NCBI RefSeq assembly: GCF_000024085.1
Contig: NC_013166.1
Span: 2,666,001 to 2,730,000 of the forward strand
Reading direction: 5' to 3'
Origin: Kangiella koreensis DSM 16069
GTDB lineage: Bacteria > Pseudomonadota > Gammaproteobacteria > Enterobacterales > Kangiellaceae
Length of the DNA stretch: 64,000 nucleotides
Shown here: piece after piece, positions 37,901-46,933 of the stretch
How positions within the stretch are numbered: position 1 is the first letter of the stretch
How the letters are laid out: the number at the start of each line of letters is the position of its first letter
Made by a program: the position numbers and the translations under genes
The notes under the pieces: model-generated
The model's database searches: none
The model's input: only the letters and a program-made list of their open reading frames with translations
Told to the model about the DNA's origin: nothing

Positions 37901-38506
37901 CTCTCGGTAACTATCTTGAGTGGTGTATCGCCCAGCGGTGTCCAGCAATACTGCATCATCGGTAAACCACCAATCACAATTTCTGGTGCCACCAATACCT
38001 TTAATCGGGCTAGCTCCAAACTCTTCTGCCAGCGGTAGGTTTAGCCCAGAATTAACGATGCTGGTGGTTTTACCGGCGCCGGGCGGGCCAATTAAAACAT
38101 ACCAGGGTAATTGATAGAGGTTTTTACCTTTAAAGTCGCTTTTCTTGAGGTATTGCAGCCCATCAGACATACGCTTCTCCAGTACTGCAATCTCATCATC
38201 CGACGACTGTTCGATTTCGAGCTGATCCTGCTCTTCTTTTGAGATGTGCTCAATGAGCTTTTTGTTTTTACTACTCGCCTGATGCAGCTTCCAGAATTTA
38301 ATCCCCAGCCATGCACATGCAATAATCAACAACAAACTCACTCGGGCACTTGCGCTGGCTAATATTTCATAGCCACCAATACTAATCAAAGGCCCACCGA
38401 ACCATACTAAAGCAATAACTGCGAGCACCACCAATACCGTTATGGTGATTTTATGTGTTATTACTTTACCTATTTTTCTTATAGTCCCTGACATACTATA
38501 GCTCAC
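34943..38506 (-). CDS. tssM: Type VI membrane protein TssM (IcmF)
   Basis: A 1187-residue core membrane-complex protein. Two N-terminal transmembrane helices (about 14-33 and 45-66) are followed by a cytoplasmic domain with Walker A GPPGAGKTT (about 138-146) and LLDTAGRYTTQ, a third helix (about 435-455), and a long periplasmic domain ending LEGFNCPTDL. TssM joins TssL in the inner membrane to TssJ on the outer membrane. The Walker A is intact, so nucleotide hydrolysis is possible. The ATG at 38494 is an alternative start that would remove the 11-base overlap with tssL. Confidence 0.95.
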   Translation of the reverse strand: MSYSMSGTIRKIGKVITHKITITVLVVLAVIALVWFGGPLISIGGYEILASASARVSLLLIIACAWLGIKFWKLHQASSKNKKLIEHISKEEQDQLEIEQSSDDEIAVLEKRMSDGLQYLKKSDFKGKNLYQLPWYVLIGPPGAGKTTSIVNSGLNLPLAEEFGASPIKGIGGTRNCDWWFTDDAVLLDTAGRYTTQDSYREVDSRAWLGFLDLLKKSRPMRPVNGAIVTISIEDLLQKTQSEVNELAGTIRKRIQELKMQLGVNIPVYLMLSKGDLLAGFNELFDDISRDEREEVFGFTFEVDEDFGHHYAAAKFNQYFVELIQKIERKLTKKLQSEKSEQRRALIYSFPRQLRLAQKNIDDFIQVAFSQNRYEEPILLRGVYFTSATQEGTPINRIGREISNSFGFQRERSAASQIEGKGYFIKRLLQDVIFKEDKLVGINISYQKRQRLIQRVGYAVAGFCLITLSYLWSHSYANNKQIIDSTSSLVSEYTEASNGGITEQSNLVELNGGLNVLKRFSSQIVANKNALSEGFGLYQGDKFSGISSEVYSKGLTNYYGPYLKGTLEKEMLQAKNHHDYLYELLRIYLMFYLPQHKEDKDIASLFEHLWRRDFPGEINEELRSDLKSHLNYFLVQQMALPQQDGKLIEYAQNKLSKVSLVERVYNSLLDNYINAMPEFKPSDYLSQKVEGYFYRKSGKSLREGIPGLYTQAGYHGVFKRESKKISEILSKDSWVLPSGETESLDKLSILDIQEQVRNKYFNDYIFYWKELIGDVAVREFSTPEEGALMLQELTGVNAPIERLYSAIRDNVMLARPKAEGLDLDAAKDVVDSAGSSRVNNNINRYERLIPDSADIDVVPEQVVNDAFGEIIHYVGDPGSASALKQSIGALKNMQIFLESISNANNAAEKTYEVTSSPQAASIISELEKEASVTPQPMNEWLGKVENSGKTLTNTGTYSYLNNLWKTQVLAECRRAIEGRYPVNKRSRQDITLDDFRSFFSYGGTIDRFFDEHLSVFVDTSRGRWRLLKDIGISNYTLRQLEKAKSIRESFFVRNGSDISVNFTLKPSSLSVNAGQVLVDIEGQVLSYRHGPLRSYPTRWPGPKPQVATSISFTPANGGQTETVRTSGFWGMFRLLDKAKLKKTLAYDKFLVEFKQAPFDATFELQAHSVNNPFFGSDLEGFNCPTDL

Positions 38507-39815
38507 TTACTTCCACTGTTTGTTTATCCTTAAACTTGTCTTTTACCCACAAAAGAATTTCAACCCGCCTGTTTAATGCTCGATTGGTATCAGTATCATT
38601 GGCTACTCTTGGCTCCGCCGCCCCACGACCTTCTGCTGTCACTCGTCCGGCCAAATTTTGATTCTGGTTTAATATCCTCACTACTGAATTAGCTCTGGCT
38701 AACGAAAGCTCCCAGTTGGAATGATATTTTGCGGTAAATATTTTCTGGTCATCACTATGCCCAACCACTTGAATGTGACCCGGAGTAGTAGTCGCGATCT
38801 GTCCAATTTTTTCAATCAGTGCGATGCTATTCTCATTGAGCTGAGCACTCGCTGATGAGTACATTTGATTGCTGGTTATAATGATTGCTACGTGGTCGAT
38901 ATCTTCAACCACTTGCAATAATCCACGCCCAATTTCTGTGCTTAATAATTGTCGTAAGTTTTTCGCATAATTAATCACTGAATCACTACTAGCCAGATCT
39001 ACTTTGTTTTCTGGCACTAAAGAAGCGATGCTGTTATAGACTGGTTCTGCTTTTTGACTGAGCTGATAACTAAAAGACATATATAATCCAAGAAGAATAG
39101 TTACGGTTAAGATACCAACCGCCCACAAAGGAACTGCTCTTTGCTTTTCTATTAAGTCTGTAACATTGCTGCGCCAACGGGGTGATAGATCTTTTTCTTG
39201 CTCAGGCTGAAGTTTTTTTAACACGGCATAGAGCTGCTCTTTTTCCATCTCCAACCGCTCAAAACCATTATCCTCAACTTGGTATTTACCTTTAAAGCCA
39301 AGCTGTAGACACAAATACATCAGCTCTAATAGATATTGATTATTGAGCGCCACTTTGACTCTTTCATGGATAATTTTATAAAACTGTTCCCCACCCCAGG
39401 TTTGCTTATAAAAAACACTTAATAAACTTTTTGTACTCCAGATACTATTTGCACCCCAGGGTGAATTAAGAACAATCTCATCAATCAATGAGCAAATAGC
39501 ATATCTGGCTTCAGCAATCGTCTCTGAACTGATTTCATCCTGTCTCAGTTGCTGCTCAAATTCTTTGATATGATTCATGCACTGCTTGTGCAGCATATTG
39601 ATATTATTGATTTGAGTCGCCTGCTTTAGCTCAATAGCAAGACTCAATAAGGTAGTGGCAGCATCAATGATCGGGTTCACCCCAATCTTAAATGCGCTTA
39701 ACGGTATTTTCTGACTTCTGCTTAGATCTGGCTCCAACGTCTGCTCATTAGCATCCAGCGGGCGCTGTACTCCTCCCGGCCTTGGTACCAGTATTGTTCT
39801 ATCCATATCCCTCAT
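38496..39815 (-). CDS. tssL: Type VI protein TssL with OmpA-like peptidoglycan domain
   Basis: A 439-residue DotU-family protein. The cytoplasmic domain (about 50-215) carries RYAICSLIDEIVLNSPWG and the KGKYQVEDNGFERLEM segment. One transmembrane helix (about 232-252) is followed by a C-terminal OmpA-like domain (about 320-435) with VVGHSDDQKI, LSLARANSVVRIL, GRGAAEPRVANDT and NRRVEI. This is the long TssL form with its own peptidoglycan anchor, which makes a separate TagL unnecessary. It lies between tssK and tssM, overlapping tssM by 11 bases. Confidence 0.93.
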   Translation of the reverse strand: MRDMDRTILVPRPGGVQRPLDANEQTLEPDLSRSQKIPLSAFKIGVNPIIDAATTLLSLAIELKQATQINNINMLHKQCMNHIKEFEQQLRQDEISSETIAEARYAICSLIDEIVLNSPWGANSIWSTKSLLSVFYKQTWGGEQFYKIIHERVKVALNNQYLLELMYLCLQLGFKGKYQVEDNGFERLEMEKEQLYAVLKKLQPEQEKDLSPRWRSNVTDLIEKQRAVPLWAVGILTVTILLGLYMSFSYQLSQKAEPVYNSIASLVPENKVDLASSDSVINYAKNLRQLLSTEIGRGLLQVVEDIDHVAIIITSNQMYSSASAQLNENSIALIEKIGQIATTTPGHIQVVGHSDDQKIFTAKYHSNWELSLARANSVVRILNQNQNLAGRVTAEGRGAAEPRVANDTDTNRALNRRVEILLWVKDKFKDKQTVEVSEL

Positions 39816-39849
39816 ATCATTACTCTTATGTTCTATTCCTTTACATTAT

Positions 39850-41193
39850 TTAGGACAGTTCATTTTTGATTGCCCATAACTCAACATCGAGACCTGGGAA
39901 GTCTCCAGAAATATGGAATGCAATACTTCTGGAAGTACTATTTTCATTCCACAGCGGAGAACGGCTATCAATAGCAAAATAACTGTAATCTTTTTTAACC
40001 GGTACTTCTCTTGGCGCAACCGACATTTCAGACAGGTTTATCCCTGGTAATTGCGCATTGACCAATTGCCTGATGTTGCTCAGACTGCCAATTTTTATTT
40101 GTCTGGGTAATTGCTCTTTTAATTCTCTTGTCGCTATTTCTGCTTTTACAGCAATCACAAAACTGGCCTGCTTAAACAGTTCTACCTGATCAATATGAGC
40201 AACTCTTACGCCATAACCCTTATCTTCCAACACTATTTCATGAGCACTTTCATCTAACACATGGCTTAAGTATTGCTTAATGCTCGCCTCGACCTGACTG
40301 AAACATTCATCGATCATGTTTTGCGAGTAGGCCATTTGCTTTTGTGGTTTACGCGCAGAGCTGTAGAAGGTAGCCAACTCCGCTTCGAGATTAATCAAGC
40401 CCAAATACAGCTCATAAGGAATGCTATACTCCTGCTCCAGCAACTGTTGTAACTCTGCTAAATATTTATTGAGCAATTGCAATATGAGGTAGTTATGGAT
40501 GCTGCTCGCTGTCGAATTATCGACACCCATGACTTTTGCGGCTAATTTTTCTCTACGGTGTTCAAGCAGACTCAATAAATTATTCATTCTGCTGCTGAGA
40601 ATACCGCTAGCATGAAGGTCCAGCACTACAGGTACGAAGGACTCATCAAGCTCAATGCTGCCGTCCTGCTTTTTCTCTTTTATTCTAGCGATTGGCAGAC
40701 ATTCATAACCATCCTGACTTTTACCCTCTACCATCAACTGATAATTTTCTTCAGCTACTTCAATGGCAATCTCGCTCTCTTCACCTACATTGATACTGCT
40801 AACTTTTTTGAGTTCTTTTCGATATCGCTTACTGGATTCGCTGTTAATTTCCTGAGCTACCAGTTTCTTATTATCGACATTTTCGGCAATGGCCAGCATG
40901 ATTCGCTTGTCATTGATATTGTCCACTTCCGACAGGTCTAACAGTGACGGCAAGAGGTTCCTCTCAGGAATCGAAAAATAAGTACCGTCCTTCAGCAATC
41001 CTTCGGCTTCCTTTACGCCAAGCTTGCCTTGTAACAGTTGCTCTTTATTGAGTATCAGCTTCTTTAATCCATAGCCATGCCTGGACAATGACTTGATCAT
41101 CCTCTTTAGCTGGTATTCATTGTATTGGTCTTGTTGTTGAAAGTGCTCAGGGGTTAAAAATAAGCCTTGTGACCAAACCACCTTGTTGCTCAT
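39850..41193 (-). CDS. tssK: Type VI baseplate protein TssK
   Basis: A 447-residue baseplate subunit that links the baseplate to the membrane complex. The start KVVWSQGLFLTPEHFQQQDQ is the diagnostic TssK signature; the neck region and the C-terminal domain with YFAIDSRSPLW also fit. Length is normal. It follows tssJ by nine bases. Confidence 0.95.
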   Translation of the reverse strand: MSNKVVWSQGLFLTPEHFQQQDQYNEYQLKRMIKSLSRHGYGLKKLILNKEQLLQGKLGVKEAEGLLKDGTYFSIPERNLLPSLLDLSEVDNINDKRIMLAIAENVDNKKLVAQEINSESSKRYRKELKKVSSINVGEESEIAIEVAEENYQLMVEGKSQDGYECLPIARIKEKKQDGSIELDESFVPVVLDLHASGILSSRMNNLLSLLEHRREKLAAKVMGVDNSTASSIHNYLILQLLNKYLAELQQLLEQEYSIPYELYLGLINLEAELATFYSSARKPQKQMAYSQNMIDECFSQVEASIKQYLSHVLDESAHEIVLEDKGYGVRVAHIDQVELFKQASFVIAVKAEIATRELKEQLPRQIKIGSLSNIRQLVNAQLPGINLSEMSVAPREVPVKKDYSYFAIDSRSPLWNENSTSRSIAFHISGDFPGLDVELWAIKNELS

Positions 41194-41202
41194 CGAATGT
41201 CC

Positions 41203-41664
41203 TTATTGCTTAATTATAGTTTTACCTTCTATGGCTATCGTTAGCTCATCAGATTGTTCCAGGTCATGTGTCACCTTCCATTGGCTGTTATCAATATCTT
41301 TAAATGCAGCCACTATCATGAGATGTTTTGTTGACCCATCGGTTAAAACTGTTTGCACGATCGCCTGTCCAGGATTGACCTGAAATTCTTTCATGCTCGA
41401 AACAGCTGCTTTAAACTCAGGTCCTGTCTGGTCATAGACACTAAAAAAATCCAGGCCATCTATCGCAACTGCTTTCTTCAATTCGTACAGCCGGATAACG
41501 ATAGGGGATGAGCGCCCTAGCTCATCAGGATTTACTTGTTCGGCTACATTTATACGTAACTCTACCTCTTCCCCGTCACCACTTTTCAATAAACCACAAC
41601 CCGCTAGCCCAGCTGCCACAACAATAACTAATACTATTTTTTGCAAACTATTTATAACTTTCAT
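41203..41664 (-). CDS. tssJ: Type VI outer-membrane lipoprotein TssJ
   Basis: A 153-residue lipoprotein. The signal sequence ends in the lipobox AGLAGC (Cys23). The mature part has the beta-sandwich segments PIVIRLYELKKAVAIDGLDF and FKDIDNSQWKVTH typical of TssJ/SciN. It anchors the TssM periplasmic domain at the outer membrane. It lies eight bases after tagH and nine before tssK. Confidence 0.9.
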   Translation of the reverse strand: MKVINSLQKIVLVIVVAAGLAGCGLLKSGDGEEVELRINVAEQVNPDELGRSSPIVIRLYELKKAVAIDGLDFFSVYDQTGPEFKAAVSSMKEFQVNPGQAIVQTVLTDGSTKHLMIVAAFKDIDNSQWKVTHDLEQSDELTIAIEGKTIIKQ

Positions 41665-41672
41665 TTTGGCCT

Positions 41673-43073
41673 CTATCTCACACCCAATGCTGTCAATTGC
41701 GCTTCATACGCTTCAGCAAACTCTTCAGAAAAACGCTTACCAGAACCTTGGCCTAACTCTTCGTTAACTCTCTTATACTGGTCTTTGTATCGATCCCAAT
41801 GCCTTGCTTTCTTGGCCACTGGAATCCACTTTTCAAGACTCTTGTTATTGTCTTCCTCCACTGTAAAGTTCTCAGGGCTTAACTGATCCAACACGGCATT
41901 CACCGCACCTTCTGTGCCAGCCATCAATGCCAGCTCATGACTGCTCATATCTTTAAAGCATTCCTGTATTGCCTGATCCCAATTTAAGAATCCTGGAATA
42001 CGTCGAGCAAAAAGATTTCTTATCGCTTCATCTACATTGATTGAGAATTTCAAAGGATTGTTTTCCTGAGTCCTGATAGTGGTCTGCATCACTCTGAACT
42101 CACTTTTCATGCTGGCTCGAGCGCGCAAAATATCCAGCATCCCTTGCAATGACAGCCTCAAGGCTGCGCCCAGTCGATGATAAAACTCTGGCTGATTACT
42201 CAGCTGGATTTCCTCGGCATTTAAACCGAGTCCTTTCAAAAGGGCAGTCAGGCACACTTGTGAATTGTCGCTACTATTTTCGACTCCATTATCCCCGCTA
42301 GCCACGACATTGTGTTGAGTTACAGCTGCTGGAATTGGCGGTATTTCTTGTGGTTCTGATGCTTGTACTGATTGTGATTGCGTTACTTTTTGCTGTGGCT
42401 GATGCTGCGTTGGCTGGCTACTCTGAATACCGGCCTGAAGGCTCTGTTCCCACTCCTCAGGAATTGGCTGAGCTTTGGCTTGCTGCGCAGCTTCAACTGC
42501 TTTATCCGTTGCAACAGTAGAAGAATAAGGGCTTTGCTTAGGAGCTGGTGCACTGTAACTCGCATGAAGAGGATTCGAACTTACCTGAGTTTCATGCTGA
42601 CTCTGTTCATATTCTGCTTGCTGGCTGGTTGCCAGCTCATGGTATGCAGGGATAGCTTCATTTTTAGCAGCTGATTCAATGTGTGGTTCAGCCTGATAGC
42701 TACTTTGCTTCTGCACCCCTCCGGCATGTTCATAATCCATTGCTTCATGATTTCTGACTTCGACCTCGACTTCATACTCACCAATCTGCAAATAATCTCC
42801 ATCCTGCAATAGGCGAGATTGGCCTTTTCCTACCGGTTCTACAGAACGATTGATAAACAAACCATTGGTTGAATAGTCGGTAACTGAATAACTGCCGGCT
42901 TCAAAACTAATAACGGCATGGGTACTCGATACAATCTTTTCTGGGTCAGGTAGCACCCAGTCTGAGTCTGCCGAGCGTCCAATAACACCACCCACTCGAT
43001 CAAAGGTCTTGGTCGCGACCTGATCCGGAGATAAACGGTGAAAACTGGTAATTCGAAGTGTTAATTGCTTCAT
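41673..43073 (-). CDS. tagH: FHA-domain type VI regulator TagH (Fha)
   Basis: A 466-residue protein. The N-terminal forkhead-associated domain (about 25-110) has GGVIGRSADSDWVLPDPEKIVSSTHAVI and TDYSTNGLF, the phosphothreonine-binding pattern. A Gln/Ser/Pro-rich linker (about 125-255) follows, then a C-terminal domain (about 275-465) of the ImpI type (FYHRLGAALRLSLQGMLDILRAR, MSSHELALMAG, FAEAYEAQL). Once phosphorylated by PpkA, it should trigger assembly. It is the first gene of the minus-strand operon. Confidence 0.92.
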   Translation of the reverse strand: MKQLTLRITSFHRLSPDQVATKTFDRVGGVIGRSADSDWVLPDPEKIVSSTHAVISFEAGSYSVTDYSTNGLFINRSVEPVGKGQSRLLQDGDYLQIGEYEVEVEVRNHEAMDYEHAGGVQKQSSYQAEPHIESAAKNEAIPAYHELATSQQAEYEQSQHETQVSSNPLHASYSAPAPKQSPYSSTVATDKAVEAAQQAKAQPIPEEWEQSLQAGIQSSQPTQHQPQQKVTQSQSVQASEPQEIPPIPAAVTQHNVVASGDNGVENSSDNSQVCLTALLKGLGLNAEEIQLSNQPEFYHRLGAALRLSLQGMLDILRARASMKSEFRVMQTTIRTQENNPLKFSINVDEAIRNLFARRIPGFLNWDQAIQECFKDMSSHELALMAGTEGAVNAVLDQLSPENFTVEEDNNKSLEKWIPVAKKARHWDRYKDQYKRVNEELGQGSGKRFSEEFAEAYEAQLTALGVR

Positions 43074-43436
43074 CTTCTATGACCTTTGTTCTTATCCCTT
43101 TTCGACTAAGTTTCAAAGACACCAAACCTTTTTGCGCCTTCGACTTGTTAGTCCAACAAATATAAACACCTGTTATAACGATTGGTTCTATATCTTTATG
43201 ATTCTTCAATGATTGTCCTGGGCTTCAATATTGACGCCTGTTGTCGCATCATAGAAGTCGACAAATCACGTAGAAAATAAAAAATTAGCCGCAGATGATA
43301 GTTGATTTATTCAACAATTCAAACTCATTTTGGAATATTTGATAAATACTTCTCAGATATATTAAAGAATTGAATATTTATTGAGAATCGGTTAGATTAG
43401 CGCGCTTGATAAAGATTGGATCAGAGTTTTAATCAA
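43074..43436. promoter_or_regulatory. Divergent intergenic region between tagH and ppkA
   Basis: About 360 bases, strongly AT-rich, must hold the promoters of the leftward type VI operon and of rightward ppkA. I do not see a convincing sigma-70 pair with normal spacing, nor a clear sigma-54 -24/-12 element. A fragment AGCCGCAGATGATAG (about 43290) resembles half of the terminator hairpins found elsewhere but lacks a partner arm. Confidence 0.5.
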
Positions 43437-45524
43437 ATGGAACACTCACCGGAAGACAATAAAAACAAGCAGAATCAAGAAGATACAAAAGCATCTAAGT
43501 CCTTGGATACAGAGGATTCTCATGATGTAGGATCACAAGCCATTGATAACGACAAAACCATAGTTCAAGATTTTTCTGCTACCAATAAATCAAAAGCCAC
43601 TACTGAACAGGTTAAATTAGGCGATTTGCTCAGTGAGCGTTACCGTTTGATCGAACTTATTGGCACCGGTGGTATGAGCCATGTCTACAAGGCGATTGAC
43701 TCTTTTGCTGAAAAGGCTGGAGATACCGAGCCCTATGTTGCGGTTAAGATCTTAACTTCCGAATTTGCCAGCCATCCCGATGCGGTGACCATCATGCAGC
43801 GCGAGGCCAAAAAAACGCGCCTGCTCGCTCATCCAAACATTGTCCAGATCCATGACTTCGTTCTAGAAGGCAGATTGTGCTATATCGTGATGGAATATTT
43901 GCAAGGAGAAACTCTGGATCAAATCATCAAACGCAGCAAACCTAACGGACTGCCAAAAAATGGCGTGCTCAATATATTAAAACAGATGACTTCCGCCCTT
44001 GAGTTTGCCCATCAACAAGGGATTTTGCACAGTGATTTAAAGCCGAGCAATATCTTCATTACCCAGCAACAACGAGTTAAGATTTTTGATTTTGGGGTGT
44101 CCCGAGGCTTAAAACAGACAGTCGATGAATATGCAGTGCAACTCCATTCCGACCAGCCGGAATATGACGTCGGCGGCTATACGCCCGCCTATGCCAGTCT
44201 CAATATGCTCAACCAGCAACCACATGATGTTAAAGATGATATTTACGGATTAGCCTGTATCACTTACGAAATGTTTAGCAGTAAGCACCCGTATGCGCGT
44301 AAGCCAGCCAATAAAGCTTTTGCCGAAAAATTAAAACCACAAAAGATTCAGAAACTGTCCTTCATAAACTGGAAAGGGCTCGAAAAAGGGCTCCAACTTG
44401 AGCACGGACAACGCACTGAGTCAGTCAGCCAACTTCAGCAGGATCTGACTCGCAATATCCTTAAGCCTTTAGCCATTGCAGCCTCGGCTCTCGTCGCTTC
44501 TGCTTTAGCAATCAATGTATGGCTAAGCTCAAACCAAACGATTAATCAGGCTCAGTCTGAACTGTCACTTTATCAACAACAAGAAGCCCAATATCAACAG
44601 TTGCTATCACTTGCTCAGAACGATATGTCAGCATCCCTTGAACAACTTCAAGAGCTTCCGGATGTTTATCGAACGTCCATGCTTAACTTGCTGAATGATG
44701 ATATTTACCAGCATTTCTATCAAGGTTCCGAACAGTTTCTAAAGCCGACAGACTCTGGCTATGCTGATTATCCCAAAGCTTTAGCAGTTATCGCTCAAGC
44801 AGAACGTTATTTAACCGATTCACACAAACTTAACAGCTTTAAACAACAGATTCTTGATTCGCAACAACAGCTGGTTTCAACTTTGGAGCAAAAGTTTAAT
44901 CAGTTATTAGAACAGCAGGATTATACAAAGCGAGAGTCAGGTGATGATGTTTATTCTTTGCAGCAAACATTACTGACCATTGCTCCAGAACATACACCCA
45001 AAATTTCGGTTCAAGCAAAGGAGCTGTTTTTAACCGGCATCCAGCAAGCGTTAGCTGAGCATGATATTGCTGGACTTAATCGCTATCAAAAAGTAGGCGA
45101 TGCAATTTTTGCCGCTAACAAAGACTATCAGTCACTAAAAAAACAGAGCGAAACATTCCTGTTAGCAGCTAAACAAATCGATGACTATCAAAAGCAGTTA
45201 ACCGACAATCCAGATACACCATTTCCAAATAAGGCAGCCAGCGTTTTTTATCAGAAGCTGATTACTGACTTAAAAACCAAAATCAACGCTGCTTCCAATA
45301 CTCGGGAATTAGAGCAGGTTGATGAGGAAGTTTTTGCGCTGGTTTCAACTCTTCCTAGCAACTTTAGGTTATCAATCGATTTACAAAATGATTTGGCGAA
45401 CGCCTATCTCAAACGTGCGGACGAACTGAATGCAAGTCGCAGTTATCGGGCAGCGGCAAAAGCTCTAAGTCGTGGTCGAGAAATCTTGAATAAGATGAAT
45501 CAGGGTAATGCAGAGCAAAGCTGA
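43437..45524 (+). CDS. ppkA: Type VI serine/threonine kinase PpkA
   Basis: About 695 residues from the ATG at 43437; the frame stays open to a TTG at 43416. A charged linker of about 70 residues precedes a kinase domain (about 75-345) with the Gly loop IGTGGMSHVYK, VAVKIL, the catalytic loop HSDLKPSNIF and DFGVSRG. The Arg of the usual HRD is Ser here. One transmembrane helix (about 345-365) leads to a periplasmic part of mostly coiled coil, rich in Gln and Leu. It is the activating kinase of the PpkA-PppA-TagH switch, transcribed divergently from tagH. Confidence 0.9.
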   Translation: MEHSPEDNKNKQNQEDTKASKSLDTEDSHDVGSQAIDNDKTIVQDFSATNKSKATTEQVKLGDLLSERYRLIELIGTGGMSHVYKAIDSFAEKAGDTEPYVAVKILTSEFASHPDAVTIMQREAKKTRLLAHPNIVQIHDFVLEGRLCYIVMEYLQGETLDQIIKRSKPNGLPKNGVLNILKQMTSALEFAHQQGILHSDLKPSNIFITQQQRVKIFDFGVSRGLKQTVDEYAVQLHSDQPEYDVGGYTPAYASLNMLNQQPHDVKDDIYGLACITYEMFSSKHPYARKPANKAFAEKLKPQKIQKLSFINWKGLEKGLQLEHGQRTESVSQLQQDLTRNILKPLAIAASALVASALAINVWLSSNQTINQAQSELSLYQQQEAQYQQLLSLAQNDMSASLEQLQELPDVYRTSMLNLLNDDIYQHFYQGSEQFLKPTDSGYADYPKALAVIAQAERYLTDSHKLNSFKQQILDSQQQLVSTLEQKFNQLLEQQDYTKRESGDDVYSLQQTLLTIAPEHTPKISVQAKELFLTGIQQALAEHDIAGLNRYQKVGDAIFAANKDYQSLKKQSETFLLAAKQIDDYQKQLTDNPDTPFPNKAASVFYQKLITDLKTKINAASNTRELEQVDEEVFALVSTLPSNFRLSIDLQNDLANAYLKRADELNASRSYRAAAKALSRGREILNKMNQGNAEQS

Positions 45525-45539
45525 CAAACAGGCTTAGCA

Positions 45540-46421
45540 TTACCCAATATGATAGGTTCGCCTTTTCGACATCGAGAAGGCTTTCTTTTCATCGTAGTAG
45601 GCGGCTTCATTGATGAAGCTGATGGTGCAGTCTTCCCCTTCATAATGCTCATCCTTGCCATTAAACAGATGAAATATCGGCTCGCCTGACTTTAAGGTTT
45701 GGAAGTCTCTATCCTGAATATTTTTATGTACCATGCCACAGATATTGCCGAGCGGGTCAGTGGGTAAGTGCATCACACTGAAATATTCGTATATGTCTAT
45801 GGACTCAGATGGTTGCGGTAGTTTGTGTTGATTATACAGCTCGATATATTCGGCAATGAGCTGAACCGTCTTTTCCGTTTTTTCAAAGACTTCATGTTTC
45901 AGCTGAGCTTGGGGCACGGGCCCAACCTCAACCAGCACATGCCGATCGGCAACCGTCATTAAAAAGTGGTGATCCTGTTGTTGTTCCAAGGTCACCGTCA
46001 CTTCATCCATGCGTTGTTGGACATAATCGACCAGCATCAGATGAAAAGTATCAGTTTTAGTTAAAACCAGATTAACGCCCATCGGCGCTGTTGAAGTATG
46101 CAAATCGACAATCATGTCCACTCGCGAATCCCCCTTGGGGCCGAGCTGATCATTTATTTCTTTGGCACGCGCATTTTCATAACCTGACAATAATGGATCC
46201 TTTAAATCAAACAGTTTAAAACTTCGATTTAAGTCACGATCAAGATAGCGTCGATTCTTTTTAAAGGCTTCTGGGTTAGCTAACAGATACTCAACGTCAA
46301 AGGTTTTAGGCTGTAGTAAATGAGGATACTCATGATATTTTTCTAACAAATATATCCCTGTGTACTCATTGCCATGAGTTCCACCAATGATTGCTACTTT
46401 ATTAACTATCTCCCTTTCCAT
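45540..46421 (-). CDS. Aspartoacylase family protein
   Basis: A 293-residue zinc hydrolase of the aspartoacylase/succinylglutamate desuccinylase family, removing the acyl group from N-acyl amino acids such as N-acetylaspartate. Zinc-site motif GGTHGNEYTG (His, Glu), substrate-binding DLNRSF, the third zinc His in DLHTS, and the catalytic Glu in LVEVGPV are intact. I chose the ATG at 46421 because GAGGAGAGG lies just before it; an upstream in-frame start at 46490 would extend deep into the nuclease gene. It overlaps the end of the nuclease gene by 16 bases. Exact substrate is not known. Confidence 0.87.
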   Translation of the reverse strand: MEREIVNKVAIIGGTHGNEYTGIYLLEKYHEYPHLLQPKTFDVEYLLANPEAFKKNRRYLDRDLNRSFKLFDLKDPLLSGYENARAKEINDQLGPKGDSRVDMIVDLHTSTAPMGVNLVLTKTDTFHLMLVDYVQQRMDEVTVTLEQQQDHHFLMTVADRHVLVEVGPVPQAQLKHEVFEKTEKTVQLIAEYIELYNQHKLPQPSESIDIYEYFSVMHLPTDPLGNICGMVHKNIQDRDFQTLKSGEPIFHLFNGKDEHYEGEDCTISFINEAAYYDEKKAFSMSKRRTYHIG

Positions 46422-46900
46422 GATCCTCTCCTCATATGTTTCTTGCGCCACTCCCAAGGTTCCATACGCTGATTTTCCGGCAGTGACCATAGCCCCTTTT
46501 CTTTCTCTTTAGCGCTATCTTCAAGTTGTTTCAGTTTTTTGCTTTTACTGTAGCGCCAGCGCCAGGCCATACCTTCGCGAATCATAATTTCATTGACGGA
46601 TTTGCCATCCACTACTAAGTCCACCAACAAGCGACCATACTTATCCCGCTTATCGCCAACTAATTTAACCGGCTTATCCATAACCAATTCCTGCATATAA
46701 GCACGGGACTTTTCGGCATAAGGCTGATCCCTCTCCGGTGCATCAATATCTTTTAATCGAATGGTAAAACCATTACCTCGTTCGCAACAGATAATCATAC
46801 TGTCGCCATCCTGCACGTATTTTACTCGATATTCCGCACTGACCGAATCGCACCCGGTCAGCAGAAATATCAACATCAAACACAATAACCGCTTTATCAT
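46406..46900 (-). CDS. Staphylococcal-nuclease-like lipoprotein
   Basis: About 164 residues from ATG 46900; an in-frame ATG at 46933 adds 11 residues but would delay the signal sequence. The N-terminus IKRLLCLMLIFLLTGC is a lipoprotein signal with the lipobox LLTGC. The thermonuclease fold follows, with VQDGDSMIICC, the catalytic RLKDIDAPERD and YGRLLVDLVV (second catalytic Arg). The enzyme should cut DNA or RNA at the cell envelope in a calcium-dependent way. It sits tightly after the ThrE gene and overlaps the aspartoacylase gene. Confidence 0.87.
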   Translation of the reverse strand: MIKRLLCLMLIFLLTGCDSVSAEYRVKYVQDGDSMIICCERGNGFTIRLKDIDAPERDQPYAEKSRAYMQELVMDKPVKLVGDKRDKYGRLLVDLVVDGKSVNEIMIREGMAWRWRYSKSKKLKQLEDSAKEKEKGLWSLPENQRMEPWEWRKKHMRRGSWKGR

Positions 46901-46933
46901 TTCTGCCCCCGCCCTTCCTATCAATGCACTCAA

